Part shown: one piece after another, positions 1 to 12,848 of the stretch
How the letters are laid out: every line of letters begins with the position of its first letter
Numbering within the stretch: the stretch's first letter is position 1
NCBI GenBank assembly: GCA_016801845.1
Contig: CM028922.1
Span: 8,673,501 to 8,737,500, forward strand
Length of the DNA: 64,000 nucleotides
DNA from: Polydactylus sextarius
Taxonomy: Eukaryota > Chordata > Actinopteri > Polynemidae
Direction of reading: 5' to 3'
Program-made: the position numbers and the translations under genes
The notes under the pieces: model-generated
What the model was told of the DNA's origin: nothing
Seen by the model: only the letters and a program-made list of their open reading frames with translations
Databases searched by the model: none

Positions 1-235
1 AAAGACTTGATTTCATTACATAAAAGAAAATTAAGTACATATGGATACAGTATCTGTTCTGCTGGTTCATAAAGGATCTGGTGTTAACTGGTTCAATCAC
101 AAATTCTGTTTGTTGAAATACAAAACATTGTGACATTGACTTCAGAAAACCTCACAGTGCATTATCAAGTCTTAAGAGGGATTCAAAAAAAAGATATAAT
201 AAAGCTTCCTATGTAAGGTTTGTCTAGAACCTCTC

Positions 236-241
236 TTTAAT
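236..241 (-). terminator. Possible poly(A) signal (ATTAAA) of the left-hand minus-strand gene
   Basis: TTTAAT on the plus strand reads ATTAAA on the minus strand, about 190 bp past the predicted TAG at 429. The region is AT-rich and the hexamer could occur by chance. Confidence 0.25.
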
Positions 242-428
242 AGGAAATGAAGGGAATCAGAATAATACTCTGAAACCACAGGAATGTAAAAGTGCAACAG
301 AGCTGCAGAACAAAAGGGAGAGATTGTAACATGTAACAATATAGCTTTGACTTAGAAGGAAATAATTTAATTCTATGTCTGACTAAATCTGAGCCAGTGA
401 ACAAATTCAACTTTCTTCCTTTATGTAT

Positions 429-977
429 CTAAAATAAATGATATAATACAGCAGATGCCACAACACCTTTGGAAAATGTGTGGTCATGTTCCTTTCTTAT
501 AGCTGGTTTAAGTTTTCCTTCAGTTTTCTTTCTTTTCGGACGAGAAGTTCTGGCTGATGATTCTGTAAATTAACAACAGCATAAAATCTTGTCAATATAA
601 ACAACAATACCACTGTGTGAACATAAAAAAGCTTTTCGTTGACTTACTCTTTTTGGAGCTGACCCTTTGCCCTACATTCAACTCGGTGCCTGTCTGTTTC
701 ATGTTAGTGTCGTTCAGCACAGATCTGTGCTCTGCAGCTGCACTTTTTTCAGTTTCACACATAGACACTTTCAATATCATTGATATTTTCTCTGCTGCAT
801 CTTTGTTCCATGCTTCCATGAGCGCTGCGAACTTGTCCTGTAGAGGCACAAGTAACAAAGAATGACTATTAATGAACTGTTAATTATAAGTAATACATTA
901 ATAATCTGATAATTCAGCACAATGGGTTATTAGGGCCATACACAGGAAAAATATGATATATAATATGATTATATGTA

Positions 978-1017
<40 letters not shown>

Positions 1018-1718
1018 ACACACACACACAAGTTATACAAACACAAGTTACAAAAAAATTATAATTTAAATATTTAAATTATATAAACTACATTATTATT
1101 TAATATATATGCTACTTCTTTCATCTATTATAAGAAATCTAACCCCTGATATTATTTTTTAATTTTTTATTATCTATTTTTCGTTTTTGAAAACTTTTGA
1201 AACGCCCAGCCTCGAGCTAGCGTACTCTCCATGGCAACAAGCGCCAAGACTCATGGGTAGTGTAGTTTCTGGCTAGTACCGACTCACATGCAAGCAGCAC
1301 TATTTATTTGATACTTAATTTAATAAAATATTCATAACTGGGACTTTTAATATATCATGAAATAAATGATGTAGTTTTATCATCTGTCCAACCGCTAACT
1401 ATATATCTGTGCACCGAGTAGCCAATGCTAATGTTAGATAACTCTAACTATGTATGAGTGTGTTACCGTTATAATTTGAGTAAACTGCTGCCTCTGCTCC
1501 GGTCGAGTCACTTCGCTCTCCTCCTCCTCCTCCTTCTTGTTCTCCTCTTCCTTACTCCTCACTGTCGTCGGTGCAGCGGGAGCAACGCGGTCCGGGGCGG
1601 CAGCCATGACTTTAGCCCAGTGCTGCTCCAGCAGCCTGCTGAGCTCAGTCACCGCCGCCTCCACCGCCGTCCGCATTACTGCACATATCTGCCTCTCCAG
1701 CGTCTCCACGTCCAACAT
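429..1718 (-). CDS. Unrecognised three-exon gene, 191-residue charged protein
   Basis: I do not recognise this protein. Three exons join cleanly: 1718-1467 (start ATG, ends phase 0), 837-648 (ends phase 1) and 562-429 (ends in TAG). The borders are ACG|GTAACA, CAG|GAC, AAGA|GTAAGT and CAG|AAT, giving 191 residues. Exon 1 encodes a predicted helix (MLDVETLERQICAVMRTAVE, continuing AAVTELSRLL), then an Ala/Pro stretch and a Lys/Glu-rich stretch. Exon 2 opens with a second similar helix (FAALMEAWNKDAAEKISMIL). Exon 3 is basic (RPKRKKTEGKLK), like a nuclear localisation signal. The two helices remind me of the short N-terminal module of many fish C2H2 zinc-finger proteins, but no zinc fingers are visible. 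That likeness is an impression only. Further 3' exons below position 429 cannot be excluded. The gene model is fairly secure; the function is unknown. Confidence 0.6.
981..1030. repeat. (TG)n followed by (AC)n microsatellite
   Basis: About 34 bases of TG repeat run directly into about 16 bases of AC repeat, so the tract can fold back on itself. It lies in the first intron of the left-hand minus-strand gene. Confidence 0.95.
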
Positions 1719-4232
1719 GTTAGTGAGTAACAGTGTTAATCAGTGTCGCATAGTCTTCACACAGTCGCTCTGTCCGCCCCGGAGCAGGCGGTCAACCTGT
1801 TGTTGTAGTTGATGGTCCTCCGTCTTCTTCTTCGTGTGATTCAGAGCAGACACAGTCACGTGTGGAGGACTTCTGCCCTCCACAACACATGAAGTGTCAC
1901 AACATTTCTCACCAGGCTTAATCTGCGGCCTAAATATGACTTATGAATAAATATGAATGAATCCCAGTCCTGACAAATATAGCATTTTAATAAAAAGAAA
2001 CTTTGGAATAATTCTGGTATAAACATACTGTATTGCTCCTTACATTGTCACTGTATCTCCTCTATTTAAGGTCATTTTCTGTTTTCTTGTGCACCCTCTT
2101 TTTTTTAATTCCCACTTCAAGTAACTTGTGAACATACTCTCATATATGAAAATGCATTTATACAAATATTAATTGTGATTATTTATTCAGTCAAGTGCAT
2201 CAAATAATAAAACAGCAAACATAATTTGATAGTTTTTCCTATTTGTTTGATGTGTTGTATAATTTTAGATCGCTTCATTTTTTTTAAAGTTTTCTCCTGA
2301 ACAGAAATACAGATGTTAACATTGTGCTGTTGTACTATAGCACTGCCACCAGTAGAGGGCAGGAAACTCCAGTAAGTGTCTGAATTGTGACGACACCACA
2401 GATAATGATAAACTCCACATTGAGGTTCCTCTGCTACCATAGTATATGGTAAAAACACAGATGTTAATGATGTAAGTGTTCATGATCTATCCTTAAATAA
2501 CAGTAACCTAAAGTCAAATACATACTGACACAGCACTCAATTGACATCTCCAGTTATCCCATTATACAAAATGATGGGCTCAGACTGTACTTTTCCACTT
2601 TGAGATGTTTCCACAGATCATCTGCTTGATATTAATAACAAAATGTTGCGTGTTGACGAGACTCCTGTTCCTGCTGAACTGAGCCAGTGTGTTTGATCAA
2701 ACTGCTGTCAGCTCAGAAGGCACAAGAGGGAGGCCAGATGTTCCTCTTGGAGTTATGTCAAAACCATGAAGAAGAGACGGCATATGTGGCATGTGGGAGT
2801 GCACTTTCCAATCTAAAGCACATTGTCTTTATTGTAATTACTCACAGGCAACAATGAATTTTATATTACGTGAAGATATTTGTTTATCTGTTGACATCAG
2901 CCCTAAGGAAAATTAAAATAATCATTTTTCAAAGCTGAAAAACAGCTACATGTGGTTAAGGGGTCAAAAATGACTCAGGTCTGTTAAACTGGGACAAGCT
3001 GGTAGCTAATCATCTTTTATGATAGAAAAATATATATAAAATATATGTAAAAAGACAAATCCATCACACCATTTATTTTCCTAAACATATCAGCTTAGAT
3101 GTGTTTTCAGTGCTCACATTGATATTGATCTATAATATACCATAATTTAATGATTTAACTTCTCTCATCGGCTCTTATATACATACTGTGTTTAAAGAAT
3201 TAGTTAGGTCCTCATCCATGGACAGACCGTACAGTAGTTCACCATTTACTAAGTTGTTGAATGAAGGTGCTTTTATATGATTAAAAAGATCACTTGAGGT
3301 ATATAGTTGATCTCTTTTAATAACAATCATGCATAATCCTCAGTTTTAAAGTTTCTATTTCTTTAAAAATGGTCAAGAAATATGTATTTTAATTTTTTAG
3401 ATATTCATGCAGCTATGCACTATGGGGTTTTTTGTTTTGTTGTTTTTTTTTTTTTTTTAAACATTACTCAGACAGGACTAAACGGTGCATTTCCTGGGGA
3501 CTTATTCTAAGAAGCAGATTCACCCACATTTAGTGCTGTAGTCAGTATTTACAGCAGCCGCAGCAGCAGCAGGATGGTCTGTGTGGGAATGACTCAAAAT
3601 AAACAGCAGCGTGTGAGTTCATGGTAATGAAAGGAACATGTCACTCAGTGTAGAAGTGACTCACTCATGTAATCAACAACAGTGGAGATGAATCAAACAT
3701 ACTACATTGGGTTTTAAATAAAGAGATAATACTTATCAGAATCAATTCATTTGTTTCTGTCGTATTTTTTCATTTTTTTTTACAACAAAAAATACAGATT
3801 ATTACTACTCTTCTCCTTTAACAACAAAAAGTAAAATAACAAATATGTTTACAGAGACAAAAAGACAAATACCCATATTCTCACTTTTTAGAGTTTGAGC
3901 AGAGCATCTTCTGATCTTGTTTAGTTTTTATGTATGAAAGTATGTATGTATGATAAGATCATATACAATGAGCTGGGTTGTTTTTGTCATACATCCCCTT
4001 TATCTCTGTACAAGTGAAGAACTTAGCCACTGTGAACAAATTGCTAAGACTCCGTGTTCAGCAGTCGACTAAGCTCTGCACCTGATCAGAAGCTCCAAAT
4101 ACAAACGACACGACACAAACACAATAATCCACTCATCTTGCCTCAGAAAAGTTCCTCGTTCAGTACGGATCCACCAACTGAAAGCTTGATAGAAATTCCT
4201 TTTTAGAAATGTTTCAAAAGAACAGCGCAGGT

Positions 4233-4253
4233 AAAAAAAAAAAAAAAAAAAAA
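4233..4253. repeat. Poly(A) tract
   Basis: An uninterrupted run of about 21 A. It could be the tail of an old retroposed element, but no body is recognisable beside it. Confidence 0.9.
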
Positions 4254-5029
4254 GTCTGACATTCTTCTGGTAAGACAAAAGAAATACCTACATATTATTC
4301 TCCAGGAGCAGCGGTAGTAGAAGACACCGTAACAGTGTAGTAATCCCTGGCAATGTGATTTTTGTTTTCTGTCCCAAATCATCATGCCAGAGACCCACAC
4401 AGCCACAGCAAAGACACAACTCTCCGTCCTCCAGGAAAACTCACAACTCTGCCTCTTCTTGTTATCTCTCTCCTTTCTCCTGCTACTTTTTTTTTCTCAC
4501 GTTCCTCCCTCCCCCACTCTCTCCTCTCAGGCTCCCATGCTCGGTTTAACTTTGGGTATTTCCCTCATTAACTGCTACGCCTATATCAGGAACTCCAGAG
4601 AGGCCTGAGGAAGTCTGCCTTTTAAAATAAAATGATAGGGTGCTCCTCTGATAGTTACGATTGATAATCACCTCCGTGGCAGGTGTGAAGGGATTCTGGG
4701 CCACACAAACTTAAAGACTCATTGATTGCACAGAATGATAAAAGCCCTCTCTGTCTCCATTTGTTGTCTTCTTCTTGTTCTGATTCTTGTCTTATTTACT
4801 GTGCTAATGAATGGGGACAGATTTTGATCTGGATTTCATTTTAATCTATAGTCTGGTGAATACTTTAAATGGAACTACTCCCGTTAATGGAATAGTTCCT
4901 GAGTGTCAAATATTTATCTCTAGTAGGTAAACCAGTAGTCCAGGTGTCTACTGTGTTTTTATGCCTCTGTCCCACCAACAACTGCAGCCAAAGAAATTAT
5001 GATTTGTCCATTTATCTGACTCATTCTTG

Positions 5030-5260
5030 TCACTGTGATATCTCAGTAATGCCTCTCTTCAAATTTTGGTGAATTGGACTTAAAGATAAACTGATCAGAA
5101 TTTGGTGGTAAAAGGTTGAGATCACTGTGACCTCACAAAATGTGTTTTTGGCTTCGTGAACAAAATATCTCAGGAGAGGATTGCGGGAATTCGGCACAAA
5201 TTTAGACTTAGGACATTTTGGTACCCAAAAGGTCAAGATCACTGTGACCTCACAGAAGAA
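5030..5260. repeat. Worn fish-type interspersed repeat with two internal copies
   Basis: Two similar segments about 113 bp apart both contain GATCACTGTGACCTCACA (around 5120 and 5234). The phrase of a calcium- or light-style 'aggtcaagatcactgtgacctcac' kind is common in teleost genomes as a dispersed multicopy repeat; that identification is from memory. No coding capacity is visible. Confidence 0.6.
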
Positions 5261-5734
5261 CTCACACTTTAATCAACTACAGCTGGACCGAGACATGTTA
5301 CTGCGGGTTTAATCCTTATTCTACTTTGTTTCATTTACTGTGACAGAGCGACTGTCTTTACTTAGTCATTGTCCTCAGTGTATAAAGTTTCTACCATCAT
5401 TGGAAACCAGTGAGAGAAATTACCATCTCTTCAGTCTCTTATGTAGTATCTTCACAGCTACCAAAGCCTTGACAAGTTACATTTTTTGTCGGTGAAAATA
5501 ATTCTTCTTTATAACCGGTGGGATAGCTAACAGCATTCAGCAGCCATGAGGCTGTATGTGAGCTCCATACCTACACCTTAACCCCCAGAACATCCAAACA
5601 TAAATCACGCTTTTCTCTGCCCCTGGGTCTTACCTTAAAATAAAGTTTTAATAACCTCGTGAAGCTTTGGTTATGTTTCTGTTGTAGCTTAGACTTAACT
5701 GGAATGTTATGCTACTGATGGAGACTATTCCAAT

Positions 5735-5754
5735 AAAAAAAAAAAAAAAAAAAA
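5735..5754. repeat. Poly(A) tract
   Basis: A run of about 20 A after AATA, with no recognisable element body next to it. Confidence 0.9.
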
Positions 5755-5873
5755 GACAAGCATATACAGAGGCTCCCCCAAAGTGTCATAGCAGCAGTTT
5801 TTCTTTTTTTCTTAACTGCTTTTGCTTCACTTCACATTTGTATTACCTCACATTAACTTGTGGATTCTCATGA

Positions 5874-5899
5874 CATATATGTATATATATATATATATT
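5874..5899. repeat. (TA)n microsatellite
   Basis: An alternating TA tract with one G interruption. Confidence 0.85.
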
Positions 5900-8800
5900 T
5901 AATCTTTTTGAGTCCAAATGAAACAGTTAGTGTGTTGGTCCAGTCCACTTTATGTATTGTTTGTATTGTACTTATTATGATCCTTTAGTTTTTAATAATA
6001 ATCCCATCACATACAAGAGCATCAGTGAGAGGAGAAAAAGAATTAACCTCAGATTAAATGGAGCACACACAACAGCTTCCCTGGGATTTTTAGTAGAAAA
6101 TGGTGTTATGCACTGGGGGTATGATTTTGGATGAGTTTGGATTACAGTTAGTACTGTGCCTCTGTAAAGGAGCTATACTTTTACAAAAAAATTAAAAACT
6201 ATATTAAATATCGGGCTCTGGCTCTGACTCTGCCCTCGCTTTAGATTTGACCGAACAACATACTTCCCAAAAAACTGGACTATTTCTTTTACGAACATGT
6301 TGATCATGATGACGTCTGGATAGACACTAAAGTGAAGGATTTGATCTGTTCTGCTAATGACAAACAGGACAAGGTGTGCTGTTACCCCAAGTGATTCTGT
6401 TTATGCAAACCAGCAATAATTATAGTTTCATCACAGAACCAAATCCATCTGTGCCTCCTCCTTTGTTTCCCAAGAGAAGAGAGGCAGTGTGACCTGTCAG
6501 TGAGTCCCTGGCTCCTATCACAGCTGTTTTATTGGACCTGACAGCAAACTCACAGTGCAAGTCTATACCACCCACTACAAAATGCCCTGGTGGGAGCATA
6601 TGTCCCTGACAAGAGGTTACTCTCAGAAAGAGAAGGAGAAACCGATGAGGAAGAGGAAGAAGAATAGTCAGTAATTCCTATGAGGGTATTTCCATACAAA
6701 TCTAGGTCATACACAAGGCCAATCTGAATGTTTATGTCAAAGGAAATTAAAACTTAGTTGTCTGTATTTCTGATCTGCAAAGCAAAACACACAGACACCC
6801 CCAGAAAACAAAAAAAAAACAGCATGCCAAATTTAAAGCTGCTGCTGTTGGCTGAGCTCATGTCAGTTCTGGTTTATATTTCCTCTCTGGTGCTTAAGTT
6901 TGGATTTTCTGGCTCCAGTATAACTGCTAAGATGGCAGCTATCGATACCCAACGAAAAGCTTGCAGATTTGCTTTTGAGATTGGAAAACATTACATCAGA
7001 GCCCCGTGGGAGTTGTCACGAATGTCACTTGCAAGTTGTTCTAAAATGTGAAGTGTAGTTTAATGGCATCTTCAGGTTGGAATAGGAAATATTTAAACCT
7101 GTTAAATCTATAGCTAGCATCCCCAGAGATGAATGAACACAAACATATGGCTCAAGTATAGACTGGACTTATTTTGTTTATTTCTTTATTAAATTTCTAA
7201 TATTCCTCCAGCTATTTGTTAACTTATTGTGGTGCTGAGTAACACACGGTCATGGGTTTTTCAGGTAAAACTTCTGTTTGCTGCTTTTGGAAATAAAGCT
7301 AATGACAGTAGTTAAATCTGAACAAAAAAACAGGCAAATGGCAAAGTCAAATATGCATTTGCGTGGAAAGGCGTGCTAATCTTTTGTAATGTTGGCGCAT
7401 GCCTGGCCCATTTCAGATCCACATTAAAATGCTCACATCGTACACATAGAAAGAGTGAATGTTTATTTTTGACAGATTGTAATTCAATGGACGAATCTGC
7501 AGGGATAATAGTGAACTCTCATTTTGTAATCATATCATCACTTTGAGGCTGAAGCTAAGTATCAAGCAATAATACCAGCAGGCTAATATTCAGATTATTT
7601 TGGGGCTGTTTTTTGTTATTTATGTGAAGATACAGTGTGGACAGATGAAAGAGTATAGAAATCCAGTGCCAGCAGTGAGTAAGTTATGTCCTCAGCTAAT
7701 CAGCGGTGATTTATGGTCCGTGGCTTCACTCCACAGCTGCCTCTTAAACCCGTCACTCATCTCAGTTTCTCATGTCACACAAATGATTTTCATAATAAAT
7801 TCTCAGCTCTTACCCAATTCCTGTGAGACACCGTGCTCAGAGTTTGAACGAGTTCAAGCTCACGGTGAACACAACATGCTCAGGCTCATGCTAAACTATA
7901 ATATGATCTTGCTGTACGCCGAGTGGGTGCCAGTGCGTGTGACTGCTGGAGCTTACTTAATGGGAATCACACTACAATAACACCCTCAATCCTACTTGCT
8001 GGGGTTTCAGTTTTTACATGTTTGATCCACAGAGGCATGACATACCAAGCATGATCTTGTCATGTGACCCCCCGACAGCTGTTCAGCCACCCTCCCCCTG
8101 ACCCCCAAACCCCTGAGAGTCAAAGTCAAATTATGCTTGACTTGGTGGGGCCTTTTATGAGAGGTGGAGGCTCTGTGACTGAAAGACTGTATTTGAAGCA
8201 TTAGAGCAACTCTGTGGAAGAAGAGGTTTGAAATTCCTGAATTGCCACACCACATGCCACCAGCATTAATAAGCCCATGGTTAAAAGCTGCCGTTACAAT
8301 AAAAAAAAAAAAAAAATCTTCTCTCCCATCGTTTGTGTTTTACTGTCCTGACTTGCAGTAAATGGTGGAACATGTGTGTTATTGTTCATTAAATGCTTTT
8401 AAAATGTCCAAATGTTAACTGAGAATTGAGAAGTTAATATTCTCTTCACCCAAACCAACCCACCAATTCCCACAACCTCCCAGTTACAAACAGTATTTCT
8501 AGCTATTGATGCCTGTCAACTGTCATGGCTGCCTTTTTCGACTTCTTATTTGTGAGGTGTGCTTTTTGAATTGCTTCTACTCACTGTTTCCAAACCCTCT
8601 TTTCATTAGCGATGCAGTAAATTTTGCTTTTACCTCATGTGCTTTTTTATGAGTCAAGCATTTTAGTCAACAATCTGTTTTATTGAGCCATTACACTCAG
8701 TCTCAATTGAAACTCTTGTCTTATAGGTTGCAAATTGGTCTTTTGGAGTAAATGAGTTTTATACCACAGAGTTACATAAATAAATATAATGATTTTTAAT

Positions 8801-11800
8801 GACACATTGAATTTCTACCTTTTTTTTCTCATCCTACTTCAAGGCAAGAAACCAGCTCTTCAACTATCATCAGTGCCACGAGACAGTGTGACAGCACTTT
8901 GACCAACAAATACGCACGTGCATGTCAGCTTCACTTCTCTGCGCTAGATCAACACACAGCTAAGACACAAAAGGGTATATTCAGACACCAGAATACTCAG
9001 CACACACATAAACATTGCCTTTATGTATAAGCATGAAGGTATTCATGTGCTGGCATTTTGGTTGAACTGCAGCAGCCATATTTATGCAGTCTTGTGTGTA
9101 TGCATCTTCTAAAGAATCAGAAATGAAGCTACACTTCCTGTGTAGCTGACTTAATGAATTCATCCATTTCCCATGTTCCAGTCTCCAAACTTCAGTGACT
9201 AAGAAACAGTAACTACCTGCACCAAAGCAGCACAGCGAGATGCAGGTAAAGATCAAGTATTCTCATGGATCTCAGCAAACAAATCCTCATCCCTGCTGCA
9301 TTTCAGCATCTGTATCTTTCCTCGCATTAACCATACTGTTTCAGCCTGCATTATTTGATCTTTTGGCCACTTGGGGGCAGTAAAACAAACTTAAAATATG
9401 GCATTTGAGACCTCATAGTAAATGAATGGTACCAGCTGGTACCAGCTTTTTTGTACTGGTACAACTTTTTGTTCTCCCTCAACTCCTGAGAAATGAATTC
9501 TCCACTTCCTTCACAAGCTTGTTGCTAAATTTGCACGTCTGCCTTTGTTATTCTCTGAACACAAACTGAAGTAGACAGTGAATGTGCAGTCAAATTCAAA
9601 GGAGATACCAGTAGATGCTCCACAGATCTGCAGAGTCTGTTGATTCATCATCACAAGCGACTCCAGTCACATTACACAGTCATTGCTAATCCCATCTCAT
9701 GTGATTATTGAGCATGATTTTAATCTTTTTTCCCTGGTTGTTTTGCTCATGTCAGTGGCAAGAATAATAAGAGCTACACAAGAAAACATGCAGAGACATA
9801 GAAAGAACCAAGACGGTTTCAGTTTCACTGAGTGCAGAGCATTGGTCTGCAGTCTGCACATGTTGTTCTTCACAAAGTTGTGGTTTAACCTTGTCACACA
9901 CACCACAAAGGTGGTCTCACGGCTATATTTAACAACGCTTTAATCAAAGCACATTTCAAAAGACCTTATATTTTTATAGCAGTGTTTTTTCATAGAGGAA
10001 TAAGACATCAGTAATAGCTATGATCTGTTCAGATGATGCAGCAAATGTCATTAAAAACGGGTATAAACACAGTAGCCTTTAGACATAACCAGACGCTGTA
10101 CGAACTAGTTTGTGGTATGTGGTGGAACATGGAATTTTTGACTCTTAACAACCCAACGGTCCTTCTTCTAGCTCTACCCTCAATACAAACCTAACATGCT
10201 ACAATATGTACAGTACAGTATAACTGCAGTGTGCAAATCTTTACATTTCTGTTTGTGAATGCACAAAACATGTTTATTAGCGATCAGTAGAGCTGTTAGT
10301 AGGTAGCATGTTTTCCCATTGGACAGACCCAAGTTATGTGTTTCTACCCCTTATGCTAAGCTAGGCTAAGTACAACAAACTCTATAAACAATTTGAACAA
10401 CCATTTTTATTTGGCCCTACTCTCTAACATGACTTATAGGAGCATTTCTTGAAAGGCTTAGTAAAGTTCAGGCACAAACATTTTGGGGAAACATTGTGAT
10501 TTTGGTTAGAATATGTTAATATTAGAGGATGTCAGTCATCATGGGTACATTGTTAAACACACGGATAAAGTTAGTGGGTACAGCAATCATGGTTATGGTT
10601 AAAAGAAACAAAGAGAATACATGGTTGGGATCAGATAACTAACAACAGTCTCCTGTGTTAAAGTCCAGTGTTTTGTCGTTCCAACGATCCACCTGACTGA
10701 AGATTTTAATTCTTTTTATTTCAAGGACAATGTTTCTTTCTTCCATGAATCCTAATACTTACCACATCCCTGAGACTTTTCATGTTTCTGCTTTTCATCA
10801 GTGAGTTGTCTTAGGTTTAGTCTTACAAGAAATTTCAACAATCATTTGGTTAAAGGAAAGAAGGTAGTTTAAAAGCATATTTTGAAATGACAAACCCATG
10901 TTGACTTACTCTACAATGTGCACTGTCGACTCTCTCCTGCAGTGACCCAGTGACACCGGTTTCCTGCAGCTTCCTTGTGTATCCTGAATGTCAGGAGGAA
11001 GGAGTGGGCTGAGACTGACGCCTTTCTCTCCTTTATAAATCAGGCTTTATGAGTTGACATAGTGTCACTTGTGCATTAGGCCTGCCTTGACTCCGAAACA
11101 ATTCAAAGAACAGTTTGTTGGTCTGTTCCTGAATGGCACAAAGCGGCTCATTCAGCCCAAGTCTGAGTGTAGGAAGTCATTTACCCCAATTCAGCCCAAT
11201 TCAATTCAGTTCAGATTAACAAAATTTTATTGGTATGACGGTTTGATCTACAACATGTTTGAAAATAATAAACCAGCCCAATGTAGTACATCTGCAAGGG
11301 GATGATTCATGATTATGATTGTTTGGGTTTATACTGGATCTGAATAAACACCACCTCATTTCCTCCACTGGGATTTTTAGCTTCTTTTAGCTGTTTATTT
11401 TGTTTTTTATGGCACATTTACTGTTTACTTCAGTCTGGCTAATCAAGTCATTGAAAAGCTACTGTGATAAACAAAGTTTACAGGTTTTTGTGATGTTTGT
11501 ATGAAAAAAAAGTCTTCCTGAGACCTAAAAGCTATGTGAATTTTAATCACGTTTAATCATCTCAGTCCTTCTTTTTAGTTAATATTAGATAATGAAAACC
11601 TTGAAGATTTTGGACAAGTTTCAGGTAAAACCAATGTTTACTGTTAGTGATTATTTTAATATCTTAGTCTTGGTCAGAAGAAATACTGTAAAACATCCCT
11701 GACAAATCACATCTTCAGTTGATGTGAGTATTTGTTTATACTTTCACCAAATACAGAGCAACACTTAATCATTTGTAACCATGTTGATCTCCACCAGAGG

Positions 11801-12848
11801 AGTGAAAATCCCATTTTCAATCTATTGTGGGAGCTATAGTCTGGAGCAGCTAAATGCTTCACTGAATTGACCAGCTGGTTGATAAGTTTGTTTCTCTCCG
11901 CTGCTTAGTGCTACTCACATTCTGACTGAATCACAACAGTATAGATGTAGGTCAGAAAACCTCAACAATGAACTGAGGGAAACATCCTCAGCAGGTTTAT
12001 CACCATAAGAAACCGCCTTCACATACAAGTATACATTATTCAATTGGTAATATTAAATGTGTGTGTGGTCTGATCTTATCAAAAACATTTTAAATGTATA
12101 ACTGATAGTCTTAGTCATAGTCTTGGTTTGAGAGTGAATCTAAAAGTCCTTTACTCAAACTATGACAAGAACAGTGAAGAGGCTTATTGCAGCTCCTCAA
12201 CTAACCAGCAGATGTCTGTCTTGTTTTATTTTAGTGTATAAATGTATCAGACTCGTTTGCCTGAGGAGAAATATATCCAAAGTTCTTCAAAGTGTTGACA
12301 AATGTAAATCTGCAGCTTTCTCTTCAAATCATAAACTTCATCTGCATTTTAGCAGCAGAAAATTTTGTTAAAATTGTCATTAAAACAAATCATTCACTGA
12401 TGTTTTATATGCACACAGTATGTGGTGTGCATTAAAATAAATCAAACAAAATCATGAAATAAACCAACCAGTTGTAATGTATTAATTAAATTAACTGTAC
12501 ACAGTTGTTTAGTGTTGAGTAGAATAGGTTTGTGATCTGGTAGTGATTTTAAATATAATATTTAAAACTGTGTTTAACTTTTCCCATTTTATAATTCATA
12601 CGTCAGTCTGGGAACTCCTCCTGTGTCACTGCCTGCCTCTCCTTCCTCTCTTCATCCCTCTATCCTTCACCAATCTGAGTTTCAGACCTCAGAGAGCATC
12701 TGAGGCACATAAGGGATAAGACACCTGGTGAATGTAGATTCATCTGAGTGTATTAGACAATCACCACATGAAGAGGTAGATCTTCCATGTGAGGAGTTTT
12801 TGCTTTGGATTTTCAAGATTTAAGATCTAGATCATTAGTCTCAGGAGT

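Larger units (their letters stand above)
1719..12848. other. Gene-poor interval
   Basis: I see no convincing exon on either strand in these 11 kb. Open frames are short, low in complexity or lack splice partners. The interval holds homopolymers (4233-4253, 5735-5754), a TA tract (5874-5899) and a worn interspersed repeat (5030-5260). The part nearest 1719-1850 is the presumed promoter of the left-hand gene. Confidence 0.6.

Noticed and set aside
1458..1812. Plus-strand open frames over the left-hand gene's first exon
   Set aside because: They are antisense shadows of the minus-strand exon 1, full of Leu and Ser from its Glu/Ala codons.
4355..4608. Overlapping plus-strand open frames with a hydrophobic stretch
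   Set aside because: CT-rich low-complexity sequence gives Leu/Ser/Phe runs in all frames. No splice partner or known protein.
7600..7980. Open frame of 126 codons, plus strand
   Set aside because: No recognisable motif, ordinary AT-rich composition, no flanking exons; consistent with chance in 11 kb of non-coding DNA.
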